A stretch of DNA of 64,000 nucleotides from Acholeplasmataceae bacterium (GCA_021108415.1 JAIOQX010000003.1:310001-374000); one strand, 5' to 3'; counted from the first letter of the stretch, positions 29,345-40,017 are shown. Numbers and translations: made by a program. The notes: generated from the sequence alone by a model not told the origin.

Positions 29345-30904
29345 TTAATGGTTTTCATGACAATGTGGACATATAATATCCCCATTATGATCAATCTTAG
29401 TTATATTTCTATAATACATCAATGATTCCACTTGTTTTTCGTAATACCAATATTCATCATGTTTGAAATCAGATTTCTTAATTACATATTTCTTTAAATG
29501 TGCATTATCGGTATAGAAGAAGTGTTTACCAGTGGTTTTGCAAACATCTCCTTTAATCTGAGTCATACAATCACTACATTGATAAAAATCCTTATAAGGA
29601 TCTTTAACTAACTTACCACCACAAAAGGGACATACGTCTCTTTTTTTGTCTGAATAGATCATACCTCTTAAGACGATTTGTTGAATTCGTCTAAACGAGT
29701 CAATATCTCTCATAGAGATATAGACATCATCTCTTTTTAAATAATCATCATCAAATTGATTAACAACTATAATTTCACTGACACCATAGAGTTTTTTATA
29801 TCCTGATAATACTTTGTTATCATAGGTACTATTGACTAACATGATTTTATAAGTCTTATCTTTTGTAAAGTATAATAAAATCTCTTTTTTATTGTTATTA
29901 AAGATATCTAAAGTCCAATCTTTAAACGTAAAAGTCACTCCAAGAGAGTTTAAATCTATTTTGTATTGTGGATCAATTTCAAAATTAAAATGGCCTACCG
30001 CAAATATAACAAGCATCTGCACATACATTAAGTAGTTTTGTTTCATCAATTCAATATCGATTAAAGGTTTATCCTCATCAACAGTAATCTGATGTGTTTG
30101 AATATACTTATAAGTCTTATAAATCTTGCGATAATCTTTTTGCATCAAAAAGATATTCGTCTTTTTAAGTTTTAGCTTTCTATTTCTATTTAAGTTTTTT
30201 TGATAGATCGGTTTGTTTAATCTTGGATTGATGGTTCTACTGATAAAAGTTAATTCTTTTAAAAGCTCTTTTGACAAATTAAAATATTGGCTTAAATCTC
30301 TGATATAGCCTGTATGAAGCTTTCCAAGCGCTAGAAAGTAATTAACATGGTTTACTTTTTCAAGCAAATTAAATCTCATGATATTACTTGCATATAACAA
30401 AGAATTAAGGGTGCGTCTATTTTGTTTAATCATAGATAAGACATCATCAATAAAATTACAAAAGATGATGTTTTCATAAATAGAAGAATCATCTTCATAA
30501 GTTCTTGTTAGAAGCTTTCTTGGTTTTACACCTTTTCTTGTGATGTTTGTTACATTTTGGCTATGATTTGCAAGATGAAGTAATGTATTATGGTTGATAA
30601 TGCGTGCATTTTCAACCGGTAAGACATCATCAGTATCTTTTAAGACAATAATTGGTTTGTTAAATATTCTTTTGATTGCTGGTGTTGATTTTTTGATCTC
30701 TTTGATCAAAAGATCTAGTGTTGTAAAATCAAAGTCTGGTTCAATAGAAAACAACGTCATATCGTGTACGACGTAGTAATCAAATTCTATATATGAAATC
30801 ACTTGATGTTTTTTAACAAAGTTTTGTATACTTTCAAATAGAGATGCAAATCTGTTATATTCAGCAATCGTTAATTCATCAAAATCTTTTCTAATCTTAT
30901 TCAT
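29345..30904 (-). CDS. DUF2357-like McrC-analogue with C-terminal zinc ribbon(s)
   Basis: Pairing and 8-bp overlap with McrB-like AAA+ gene; LLTRTYEDDSSIYENIIFCNFIDDVL; CPFCGG...CSDC and CPHCHENH. Confidence 0.6.
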   Translation of the reverse strand: MNKIRKDFDELTIAEYNRFASLFESIQNFVKKHQVISYIEFDYYVVHDMTLFSIEPDFDFTTLDLLIKEIKKSTPAIKRIFNKPIIVLKDTDDVLPVENARIINHNTLLHLANHSQNVTNITRKGVKPRKLLTRTYEDDSSIYENIIFCNFIDDVLSMIKQNRRTLNSLLYASNIMRFNLLEKVNHVNYFLALGKLHTGYIRDLSQYFNLSKELLKELTFISRTINPRLNKPIYQKNLNRNRKLKLKKTNIFLMQKDYRKIYKTYKYIQTHQITVDEDKPLIDIELMKQNYLMYVQMLVIFAVGHFNFEIDPQYKIDLNSLGVTFTFKDWTLDIFNNNKKEILLYFTKDKTYKIMLVNSTYDNKVLSGYKKLYGVSEIIVVNQFDDDYLKRDDVYISMRDIDSFRRIQQIVLRGMIYSDKKRDVCPFCGGKLVKDPYKDFYQCSDCMTQIKGDVCKTTGKHFFYTDNAHLKKYVIKKSDFKHDEYWYYEKQVESLMYYRNITKIDHNGDIICPHCHENH

Positions 30905-33566
30905 TATCTAATTGTTTAATAAATGAAGCACATAGATCTAAATGAAGCGCTTCAAAATCAAATATAAGTTTTTCAATGTCATCGATGGTCTTTAATTCTA
31001 GTTTTGCGACGACTTTAGATAATAAGATTTTTTCGATTGCTTCATTTTCTACATCTTCTTCAGGAAAACATGCTTTATATAAATTAACGAAATCTTCGAT
31101 TTGTTTTAAGATACGATTCCCAAATGAAATATTATAAGGCGCAAGTAAAACTTCAACTTGTTTGATGATCTCATTGTTTTCAGCATCGAAATCTCCAGTT
31201 TTCTTTGCGTCTTCAAATAATTTATTTATGGTTTGATAATCATAGTATTTAGGCATTAAAGGTGAAGAGAAGTTTCGAACCTTAGGTGCTCTTTTGGTAA
31301 AGTTAATGGTATGTGCTCTATCATAGACCTTATCAGAGATCACAAATGTTGATTCATCACGATTAGCTGTACCAATAAACCAAATGTTAGGTGCAACTTT
31401 TAATGTATGTCCATGTTCTAGTGCTAGATAGTCTTGGTTATCTTCATCCTTTTTATGTAGATTAATATTAATCAATTTAATTTCTCTTTGATTCTCTTCA
31501 TTTTCCATCAAGGATAGAAAATCAGAGAAGTAGTATTCTATTCTTGATAGATTCATTTCATCTAACAAAATAAAAGTAAATATATCAGGGTTTAATGCCG
31601 CTTTATATAATGCAAGCGTAAACTTTTTTGGTGTATATTTCATTGAAAACTCATTGTAATAACCTAAAAGTTCATTCTTATCTTTCCATGATGACTCAAC
31701 TTCTATGATTTCACAATTTCCTAAAATAGCTTCAGAGAAGATTTTAGGAAGACTAGTTTTACCTGTCCCACTCATACCTTGTAAGATTGAAAGCTTACTT
31801 GCACCAAGACCTGCAACAAACGTTGCGATATCTTGTGGTGTATAAGATAAGTGAAGTCTTGAGTTTTTAGCATATGAAACAATAAAGTGAATGAGTTCAT
31901 TTAACGAGGTTTCTTTGACTTTTGATACTTTTCTTAATTTTAAATCTTGCGCATACTGATCAATTTTAGAATCAATTTCACTAAATGATGGACATGGATC
32001 AAATACTATTTCATCTTCTGTGATTTGATTTGAGTTTGTCTGTGTATCACCTACTGCAAGACCAGATGCATCAGATGCTAACAAATTCTCGTTTTCAAAG
32101 GATTTTCTAATAAACATGACAATCAGAATCCCTAAAGATACTAAAAGTGCATAAATGGCATCAGTACCAATGATATAATCAAAGATTAAAGTATCTGGTA
32201 TATCAACTTGATAATAGTTAAAGATATCAACGATTGCGATTTGATTGATTTCATTTGCGATTTGGAAGTAGTATCCTGACACACCAATGATAAACACAAA
32301 AAATATATTGACAATCGTTGTTAGTTTAACAATTGATTTAAAATGGCTATCCTTAGAAAGATATGATGCAAGTGTAATGACAAAACATAGTCCAATAGAG
32401 ATTAACATTGCGACCAATAAAAATGCTCCCAATGAATAACTTGGATCAAGACTTGCATAATCTCTTAAGATATTAAATCCTGTTAGATTGACAAAATCTT
32501 CATATGTACCAGCAGTAACAGTTATTTTAATGATTGGAAGAAATAGCATTAAGACGGTTACTGCAGTTAATAAAACAATATATAATAAAGGCTCAACTCG
32601 AGGATATTTAAGTGTAGATTCTTTATATGTTTCTTGATTATAAGCACTATATTTACCTTTAATGATGGAATAGATGATATAAATTACTGCCATTAGGATT
32701 AATGGAATAAAAGCTATAGTCGATGAGACATCCCCTAATGTATAGTTATAATATATATCTATCGTTAATCCAGTTAAGAAAAACAGGATCGTTGTGATAA
32801 ACACAAAGGTAATGAGTGATTTTGATTTTTGGATAAACTTTTCTTTATCATAAAAGTAAATGGATAAAGCATTTGCCATATATAAAAAGATAGATAAGAA
32901 GATTGAAAAGTTTACGATAAAATAAATAATGGTAATTAAATTTGTATCACCAGAGAATAAGACACGAACTAAAGATGCATGATATGTATCACCTGATTCT
33001 AATAGAGAATAAAGTGGAATTAAAAACGTTGTTAGAAAAACCAATATAGCTGCAGCATCAATAAACAAGATATTTAAAGGAAATTTAGTATTTGATAAGC
33101 TTTTTTCATTTGGATTTGTTTTTAGATTTTTGGATTTATCAAGTACTTTGTTTCTAAAGATAAGAAACACAAATGTAGAAATTGTTAATAAGATATTAAA
33201 TATAATTAAAATCATTGTAAAAATTGTAAAAACAGATTCATAGGATTGAAAAACAATTAAGCCGACACTAAAACCTAAGAATGAAACAAAGGAAGCCATA
33301 TATCCCCATGTATGTTTCTTAAAGAAACTATAGACTGATAAGAGTAGTGGAAGAATTGATATAAAAAATAAAATCATAAAGATTAGGGCAAAGTTATTTG
33401 CACTATCACCTGATGATACATTAAAAGATAGGGACCATAAATTATCTACTTCATATGGCACTTTTAGTTTGAGTGACATAATCCATAGATTAATTAAAAA
33501 GATAATCAGATTAACTCCAAGAATTAATGTTCCAAGAAACCAGGCCTTATTAAATAAATTTTTCAT
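30897..33566 (-). CDS. McrB-like AAA+ ATPase with large multi-TM N-terminal domain
   Basis: ILQGMSGTGKTSLPKIFSEA (Walker A), FTFILLDEMNLSRIEYYFSDFL (Walker B/MN motif), IWFIGTANRDEST; N-terminal about 490 aa with many hydrophobic helices. Confidence 0.8.
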   Translation of the reverse strand: MKNLFNKAWFLGTLILGVNLIIFLINLWIMSLKLKVPYEVDNLWSLSFNVSSGDSANNFALIFMILFFISILPLLLSVYSFFKKHTWGYMASFVSFLGFSVGLIVFQSYESVFTIFTMILIIFNILLTISTFVFLIFRNKVLDKSKNLKTNPNEKSLSNTKFPLNILFIDAAAILVFLTTFLIPLYSLLESGDTYHASLVRVLFSGDTNLITIIYFIVNFSIFLSIFLYMANALSIYFYDKEKFIQKSKSLITFVFITTILFFLTGLTIDIYYNYTLGDVSSTIAFIPLILMAVIYIIYSIIKGKYSAYNQETYKESTLKYPRVEPLLYIVLLTAVTVLMLFLPIIKITVTAGTYEDFVNLTGFNILRDYASLDPSYSLGAFLLVAMLISIGLCFVITLASYLSKDSHFKSIVKLTTIVNIFFVFIIGVSGYYFQIANEINQIAIVDIFNYYQVDIPDTLIFDYIIGTDAIYALLVSLGILIVMFIRKSFENENLLASDASGLAVGDTQTNSNQITEDEIVFDPCPSFSEIDSKIDQYAQDLKLRKVSKVKETSLNELIHFIVSYAKNSRLHLSYTPQDIATFVAGLGASKLSILQGMSGTGKTSLPKIFSEAILGNCEIIEVESSWKDKNELLGYYNEFSMKYTPKKFTLALYKAALNPDIFTFILLDEMNLSRIEYYFSDFLSLMENEENQREIKLININLHKKDEDNQDYLALEHGHTLKVAPNIWFIGTANRDESTFVISDKVYDRAHTINFTKRAPKVRNFSSPLMPKYYDYQTINKLFEDAKKTGDFDAENNEIIKQVEVLLAPYNISFGNRILKQIEDFVNLYKACFPEEDVENEAIEKILLSKVVAKLELKTIDDIEKLIFDFEALHLDLCASFIKQLDNE

Positions 33567-33811
33567 AAACTAAAATCCCCTTTATAATGGTTTGAACTAG
33601 ATGTTTAATCTTATCTTTGATATATAAATACTTATTCATATTATATCATATGTTATCTTGATAATTAAATTACAAAAGTATTAAGAACATATAAGAAATG
33701 ATAACTAGTTTTATTGTCTTTACTGCATTGTTTATTATAAGATTTGTGATAAAATAAATGTATAAAATAATGATGCATATCTTAAAGATATGACATCGAG
33801 GGGAGTTTAAG

Positions 33812-35077
33812 ATGAAAAAAATAAGTTTAGTTTTAATCATGCTTTTATTGATTGTCTTAGTTTCGTGTACACCTAAAGAAGATATTGTCGTAGAAACACA
33901 ATTACCTAAAACATTAAAAGAAGCTGTCAATCTTTATCAAGATAAATTGACAGCTATTATTGATGAAGATGAAAATAGCGATCAAAATCTTTTAACAAGA
34001 TTTTATAATGATACACCATATGATCCAAATGATATGATACATAGAGATGTTTATTTGAGTATTTATAATGAGCAGATCGATAACGCTAATCATGTTCAAC
34101 TCACACCTTATTTATCTAGCTATAAAGATTTATTGATTGAAATCAATGAAATTTTAGTTGAATATGAGATTGATGAGTTAAATGTAGATATTCAAATTGA
34201 TTTTAATAACGAAGTATCTCTAGAGGCCAATGTTTTTTTATCTCTTGATAAAGGTGTCGTGATTAAGTTTACAGGTAAAAGTGTATTTTTGGAAAGACCT
34301 GTTTTATATAGTATAAAAATGGGATATGAAGAAGACATCTTTTTTGTCAAAGAGTTAAAACAATACAATGACGAAAAAGATCAAGATAAGTTCTTTTATT
34401 TTGAATTTCTAGAAGATACCTCTTTAATCGAAATCGATTATAGAGATGATGATAATTATCGTTATCAATATAAAAATCAAGTCAATAACGAGTTATTTGA
34501 TATTTATTTTATGGCAAATGACTATGGATTAGATGATTATGTCTTAATGTGGTTTAATCCAGAGACTAATATTAGAACCATTTATTCTGATGGCTATGAG
34601 CCAATCAGACATTTTGAAGTCTTTAATGAAAAAACAAATATATTTAGCTACACTGATTACCTAGATGGTATGATCAATATTAGATTCCAACTCTTAGAAG
34701 CGACTGGCTGGGATTATGCGTATCTTGACAGTAATGCACATAGAAATCAAGGAGTCTATAAAAATAATGTGATGTTATTTGAAGAAGATGACTATAGACA
34801 ATTTAATGTGGATTTAAATGAAGAATATAGGTTTGCAAATGTCGGTGTGATGATTGATTTAAGTAAAGATGATTTAAATGATGAAATTTTGAATCTTCAT
34901 GCATATGATATGGAGTTTAATCATCCTGAGATCACAATGGCATATATCAGTCAAACCATTGATAACTCATATGAAGAAAGTAAGCATCTAGCAGTATATA
35001 GAGGTATAGATTTTTATGGTGAGAATGTTAGAGATGATCTATATCAACAATTAGACAGTGATTTAACAGATTCATAA
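33812..35077 (+). CDS. Hypothetical lipoprotein
   Basis: LIVLVSCTP lipobox, no recognised domain. Confidence 0.65.
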   Translation: MKKISLVLIMLLLIVLVSCTPKEDIVVETQLPKTLKEAVNLYQDKLTAIIDEDENSDQNLLTRFYNDTPYDPNDMIHRDVYLSIYNEQIDNANHVQLTPYLSSYKDLLIEINEILVEYEIDELNVDIQIDFNNEVSLEANVFLSLDKGVVIKFTGKSVFLERPVLYSIKMGYEEDIFFVKELKQYNDEKDQDKFFYFEFLEDTSLIEIDYRDDDNYRYQYKNQVNNELFDIYFMANDYGLDDYVLMWFNPETNIRTIYSDGYEPIRHFEVFNEKTNIFSYTDYLDGMINIRFQLLEATGWDYAYLDSNAHRNQGVYKNNVMLFEEDDYRQFNVDLNEEYRFANVGVMIDLSKDDLNDEILNLHAYDMEFNHPEITMAYISQTIDNSYEESKHLAVYRGIDFYGENVRDDLYQQLDSDLTDS

Positions 35078-35096
35078 GATCTTAATTGGAGGGAAA

Positions 35097-35543
35097 ATGA
35101 TGTATATAAAAACAGTAGGATATAGATGGATAGCTTTTATGATTGATATTTTAATTGGAGGAGTAATTGGTGTCATCCTAAACTTCTTGTTTGGGTTTGG
35201 TACGCTTGACACGTCACCAGGTAATCTTTCATTTTCTATGAACTTAATAGAAGCCACATCTCTTTATACAGTATATTTTACATGTATAGAATATCTAATG
35301 TATGGACAGACACCAGGAAAGAAAGCTTTAAATATAGAAGTTAAAACAATAGATATGAAATCTTTTGAAAAAAGAGAGTATTATTTATATAGAGGTTTTA
35401 TTAAAGGTATTCTTATCATAGCCTCAGTTATCTCGTTTTTGATAGTTGTCTTTAATAAAGATAAGCAATCATTTCATGACTTAATCATGAAGACGATTGT
35501 AGTTAGAAAAGTAGAAGCTAATCAAGTGGTTAGCAAAGATTAA
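35097..35543 (+). CDS. RDD family membrane protein
   Basis: GYRWIAFMIDILIGGVIG; YGQTPGKKALNIEV; HDLIMKTIVV. Confidence 0.85.
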   Translation: MMYIKTVGYRWIAFMIDILIGGVIGVILNFLFGFGTLDTSPGNLSFSMNLIEATSLYTVYFTCIEYLMYGQTPGKKALNIEVKTIDMKSFEKREYYLYRGFIKGILIIASVISFLIVVFNKDKQSFHDLIMKTIVVRKVEANQVVSKD

Positions 35544-35578
35544 GTTATAAAAACAATTCAATTAATAAAGATATAAAA

Positions 35579-35633
35579 CGCAATAAATTACTACTTATAT
35601 GATATATAGATATGATATAAGTAATTTATTGCG
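35579..35633 (+). terminator. Long bulged hairpin, probable terminator
   Basis: CGCAATAAATT-act-ACTTATAT...ATATAAGTAATTTATTGCG then CTTTATTTTT. Confidence 0.55.
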
Positions 35634-35673
35634 CTTTATTTTTATGTAATTAAATAAAAGAAAAGTATATTCT

Positions 35674-35702
35674 TTGACAAACTTACACTGTAAGTATATA
35701 AT
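35674..35702 (+). promoter_or_regulatory. TetR-gene promoter with embedded palindromic operator
   Basis: TTGACA-17-TATAAT; spacer contains ACTTACA-C-TGTAAGT. Confidence 0.75.
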
Positions 35703-35726
35703 GATTGAGAAATGAGGTAAGTATCC

Positions 35727-36371
35727 ATGAAACATAAACTTAACAAGTCTTTAATCATAGAAGAAGCATTTAAATATGCTGATCAAAATGGACTAGATAA
35801 ATTGTCAATGAGAACACTTGCTAGTCAACTAGGTGTGAAAGCTATGTCTTTGTATAATCACATAGAAAATAAAGAAGATTTAATTGAAAGTATCGTAGAT
35901 CATTTAATGGGTCTGTTGACTTATGATGATAACAATAATTGGCAAACCGCAATCAAGCATAGATCAGATGCATTAAAAGATCTTTTACTTAAACATAAGT
36001 GGGGTTTAATGCCTTTAATGTATGGATTTCATAATGGACCTTATATTACAAAAGACTATGATCGCTTTATAGGTATTTTAAGACATAGTGGTTTTTCATT
36101 TATAGCTTGTGATCAAATCATATCGTCAGTTAATGCATATATATATGGATTTGTTTTATCTAGGATTAATTTTCCAATAGAAGTAGAAAATTATCAAAAG
36201 GTTGCTGACGATTATAAAGATTTCTTTCCTAAAGATCAACTACCTTATTTATGGGAGATGTCTAATGAGATTAGATTAGGTCGTTATAGTGGTATTACAG
36301 ATTTTGAATTGGGTTTAGATTTTATTATTAAAGGGATTGAAACAATCCTAAAAGAAAAAGGAGAATTATAA
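35727..36371 (+). CDS. TetR/AcrR family transcriptional regulator with TetR-like C-terminal domain
   Basis: IIEEAFKYADQNGLDKLSMRTLASQLGVKAMSLYNHIENKEDLIE. Confidence 0.93.
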   Translation: MKHKLNKSLIIEEAFKYADQNGLDKLSMRTLASQLGVKAMSLYNHIENKEDLIESIVDHLMGLLTYDDNNNWQTAIKHRSDALKDLLLKHKWGLMPLMYGFHNGPYITKDYDRFIGILRHSGFSFIACDQIISSVNAYIYGFVLSRINFPIEVENYQKVADDYKDFFPKDQLPYLWEMSNEIRLGRYSGITDFELGLDFIIKGIETILKEKGEL

Positions 36372-36373
36372 AA

Positions 36374-37012
36374 ATGAATCAAAGAAAAAGAAGTTTAATC
36401 GCAGGTATATTATATTTATCATTGGCATTAATTGGACCATTTGCATTATTGATTATTCCAAGCCAATTTGATGTTGATCAAGTTGAAGTTTTTACAAGTA
36501 ATCATTTATGGCTTGTGATGATCTGGTTGTTTTTAGATTTAGTCATCATTGGTATAGAGGTTTCATTGACCATTCATTTATGTAAATTATTTAGTGTGTA
36601 TCATAAGACATTATCGATGATTACCAGTTTTTTTAGATTGGTTGTCGTATTGGTGATGGTAGTCAATGTTATATTCTTAAGTTTAATTTTAATAAATCAA
36701 GGAAATAACGCATTATTATATATTGATTATCATCAAATAGGTGTCTATGTATGGCAATTATGGTTTAGCGTTCATGTGTTCTTATTGGGATTAATGGTTC
36801 TCATCTATAATAAATCCTTATGGAAATACTTAGGCGCAGCATTAATTCTTGGAGCATTTGGGTATATGATAGATGCAATAAGAGCTTTGTTTGAATTAGA
36901 TTACGCTATTTTAGCAAGTATATCTAGTATTTTATTAGTCTTTATTACAATCAGTGAGATTGGAATGGCAATTGGTTTAATAATGAATAAAATCATAGAT
37001 AGAAAAGATTAA
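36374..37012 (+). CDS. DUF4386-like membrane protein
   Basis: Multi-TM, ILYLSLALIGPFALLIIP start; adjacent to TetR regulator. Confidence 0.6.
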   Translation: MNQRKRSLIAGILYLSLALIGPFALLIIPSQFDVDQVEVFTSNHLWLVMIWLFLDLVIIGIEVSLTIHLCKLFSVYHKTLSMITSFFRLVVVLVMVVNVIFLSLILINQGNNALLYIDYHQIGVYVWQLWFSVHVFLLGLMVLIYNKSLWKYLGAALILGAFGYMIDAIRALFELDYAILASISSILLVFITISEIGMAIGLIMNKIIDRKD

Positions 37013-37400
37013 AATGTATTGTATAAGCTAGACTTATTTTATAAAGTGAAAAACAACTACCTTTGATAAACCAAGTATTTATGGTTTACACATTAGCCCA
37101 TTACTTACAACTGCGCGTTCTATAGTCACTGTTATGAAATGTTATGAAATACTAAATAGAATACGTGTGAGAACTTGTATCTAAGCAGAGAAATTCCTGC
37201 TTTTTTAAGTTGTTTATAGGTGTAATTAGATACTATGGATTTAGATAGGAAGTAATGTAAATCCAATCGAAAGAATCAGTATCGATTAGAGTTCTATTTA
37301 CAAAGAAATCAATAACATTTCAATCAAGCACTTTACAGAATTAACTTATAGTGCTATAATTATTATATAAAATATATTGCATATAAAAGAAGGTGTTAAC

Positions 37401-38027
37401 ATGTATGCACAAGAACTCAATAATTTGTTTGAAGAACGAGAACCAATCTTAAGAGATGAACTAAAAAATATATTGCAAATAGAAAATGAAAATTCTTTTA
37501 ATCAAGCCTTATCAAATATGGTTCTTTTTGGACTTATCAAAAGGGTGGAGAATGGGATCTACTATATTCAAAGTTCTAATAAGAAATTTAAAAACCTTAA
37601 ACCTTCACTAAATGATATTATCTATAAGAAATATCTTAAAGATAACGCGGGATTCCGCTCAGGGGCTTATTTGTTGTACAAGTATAAATTGACTTCTCAA
37701 GTATCAGAATATTATGAGGTGTTGAGTAATAATGTTTCTTCAAGCACTAGATCAAAAAAAGAATATAATGGAAAAGCAATTATTTCAGCCCCAAAGTTTC
37801 ATATCAATAAGGAAAATATACGATATATGGAATTCTTAGAAATAATGAAACAAATTGATTCAAGTGATTATAATTTTAATGAAAGTATTGAAAAGTTATC
37901 CAATTTATTCCTTGAAATGAAATTAGATAAAGACCTATTAATTATGTATAGTAATTATTATAAGGGAAATCGTTTTATAAATCTTCGCAATAACATTAAA
38001 GGAGTCATTGACTATGAAACTGCATGA
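37401..38027 (+). CDS. abiEi: AbiEi-like type IV antitoxin (copy 1)
   Basis: N-terminal winged helix, DNAGFRSGAYLLYKYKLTSQVSEYYEVLSNN; overlaps toxin gene; start set after AAGGTG RBS. Confidence 0.75.
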   Translation: MYAQELNNLFEEREPILRDELKNILQIENENSFNQALSNMVLFGLIKRVENGIYYIQSSNKKFKNLKPSLNDIIYKKYLKDNAGFRSGAYLLYKYKLTSQVSEYYEVLSNNVSSSTRSKKEYNGKAIISAPKFHINKENIRYMEFLEIMKQIDSSDYNFNESIEKLSNLFLEMKLDKDLLIMYSNYYKGNRFINLRNNIKGVIDYETA

Positions 38028-38928
38028 AAACACTGATTTATTTCAAAATTATATTTCATTGGCAAGTCAAGAAGAGGATATTGATGAGGCAATTGTTATC
38101 AAAGACTACTATGTTACACTTGCACTTAAAAAATTATACAGTGTAAATGAACACTTGATTTTTATTGGTGGAACATCATTATCAAAGTGCTTTCAGATCA
38201 TTAATCGGTTTTCAGAAGATATTGATTTGGTAGCAACAGCGAACTCGAGAAAAGCAAAACAAAAACAAACATATGAAGCTATTCAAGAATTAAAAGAAAT
38301 CTGGACTGGAGCAATAGAAGAACAAAATAAACCTTTGTCTGATTTTAAAGAAGTGTATCTTCATTATCCTTCCAAACATGAAACTGAACTGGACCAAAGA
38401 GTGAAGATTGAGCTAATTACTTTTATGGAGCCTTTTCCAATTATTGAAAAAGAAATTGTACCAATAATATATAAATACTTAGATGAATCAGAAATAGAAG
38501 AATTTGAAGTTCATCCAATTACTGTAAAAACACAAGAACCTTACCGGACAATGATGGAGAAAATATTACTAGAAAAGGAATTGTATAAAGAATTTTTTCT
38601 GGAACTACATTCAGATGAATCACAAGAAAAAAGAGCTAGGGATTTTTATGACATTCATAAAATATGGCAGTACTATAAAAAAAGATTACCTATTGATAAT
38701 TTAGAACTTAACAGAATCATTGAATCAAGGATATCGAATAGAAGATCAAGAACAACTATCTCATTGGATGAAATCAATAAATATAGTCTGCTTGAGATGT
38801 TTGAAATGAGAAACATTGAGAAGCAATTAACAGGTGTTGACAAACGGAAACTATCAATCCGTGATTTAAATATTACTCAAATTAAAACATCACTTAAAGA
38901 GATTGATATGTATTTTATTAATTTTTAA
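38008..38928 (+). CDS. abiEii: AbiEii/AbiGii nucleotidyltransferase toxin (copy 1)
   Basis: HLIFIGGTSLSKCFQIINRFSEDIDLV (GGTSLSK...SEDIDL nucleotidyltransferase motif). Confidence 0.9.
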   Translation: MTMKLHENTDLFQNYISLASQEEDIDEAIVIKDYYVTLALKKLYSVNEHLIFIGGTSLSKCFQIINRFSEDIDLVATANSRKAKQKQTYEAIQELKEIWTGAIEEQNKPLSDFKEVYLHYPSKHETELDQRVKIELITFMEPFPIIEKEIVPIIYKYLDESEIEEFEVHPITVKTQEPYRTMMEKILLEKELYKEFFLELHSDESQEKRARDFYDIHKIWQYYKKRLPIDNLELNRIIESRISNRRSRTTISLDEINKYSLLEMFEMRNIEKQLTGVDKRKLSIRDLNITQIKTSLKEIDMYFINF

Positions 38929-38947
38929 TAAGAAATGAGGGATTGGA

Positions 38948-39454
38948 ATGCATATTCAATGTACAAAGAATTTGTTAGATTTTTTGAAACCTGAAGTGAT
39001 TGAGAAAGATACTGATCATGATCTATTTGCATGGCACGCAAATTACATAACTATCAATCGAAGAAAACTATTGATTTTGATGAATGATTTAACTCGATTT
39101 TGTATTGTATTATACGGAGTGAAGAAAAGTGATTTTAAAGATCCAGTCATGATGTTGCAAAAATCAATAATCATTTCGATGGAAGTTGAAGAATTTGATC
39201 AAGAGCTTGTCCTACACTATGTTAATCAAATCAAAAAAGTGACTTATAGTAAAACAAAAGATAGAACCTTAGTAGCTCAATTAAATAGAGCTGTTGAGGA
39301 TTCTTGGTGGATTTGTGAGAGTCGTTTATACGAACAACTTTTTCAGCCTGATATTGCGAGTAGTTTAAACAATGCTTTTGTTGGTACGAATCATTGGAAA
39401 CAAGTCCATCAACCAGTTGTAAAAATGAAAGAATATCTAGAGATTCTTAAGTGA
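38948..39454 (+). CDS. DUF6933-like hypothetical protein
   Basis: MHIQCTKNLLDFLKPEV...FAWHANYITINRRKLLILMNDLTRFCIVLYG. Confidence 0.55.
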   Translation: MHIQCTKNLLDFLKPEVIEKDTDHDLFAWHANYITINRRKLLILMNDLTRFCIVLYGVKKSDFKDPVMMLQKSIIISMEVEEFDQELVLHYVNQIKKVTYSKTKDRTLVAQLNRAVEDSWWICESRLYEQLFQPDIASSLNNAFVGTNHWKQVHQPVVKMKEYLEILK

Positions 39455-39725
39455 TTTTCGCTTAGAGCAAAATCGCCTCTAGATAATCTTTATAGAGGTG
39501 AATAATTTAAATAACTTTGAGATAATAGCAGTAGATAAAATTTTCTCTGGAGAATGTATTTTCAACATACAGTCAACGTCTAAATTAAGAGCACAAAAGG
39601 TTAAAAATGTTTGACTTTTTGTTGCTTTTATATTACTCGCGCTTAGGCATGTAGGTAGACTATTAGTGATTATGTAGTTATTCTGAACTTGTATGAAGTA
39701 ATACCTTCAATAACTCTAAATATAC

Positions 39726-39753
39726 AAAAGATAGAAGAAATTCTATCTTTTTG
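39726..39753. terminator. Orphan terminator-like hairpin
   Basis: AAAAGATAGAA-gaaa-TTCTATCTTTTT, about 270 bp from nearest ORF. Confidence 0.55.
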
Positions 39754-40017
39754 ATTTAAATTGACGAAATTAAAGTTTTAATGTCTATGATACTACTTAA
39801 CGTTTATATAGAATTATTTTACAAATAAGGTAGAACTGGAGAATACTTAATTATTCGAAGCTGTCTTTTAATGGAATCACTAAGTTCGGATTGTGGTTGT
39901 AATGTTTTCTATTAGAAACTTTAGCGTGTAGAATTCAGTCAGACCATAAAGTATGAGAAATATAATTTGTCTATAAGTGATAAAAATTTTATAATTTAAA
40001 ATTAATAAGTTTTTTTC

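Noticed and set aside
37135-37155. GTTATGAAAT tandem duplication
   Set aside because: Only two copies, no association with other repeats; not a CRISPR or mobile element signature.
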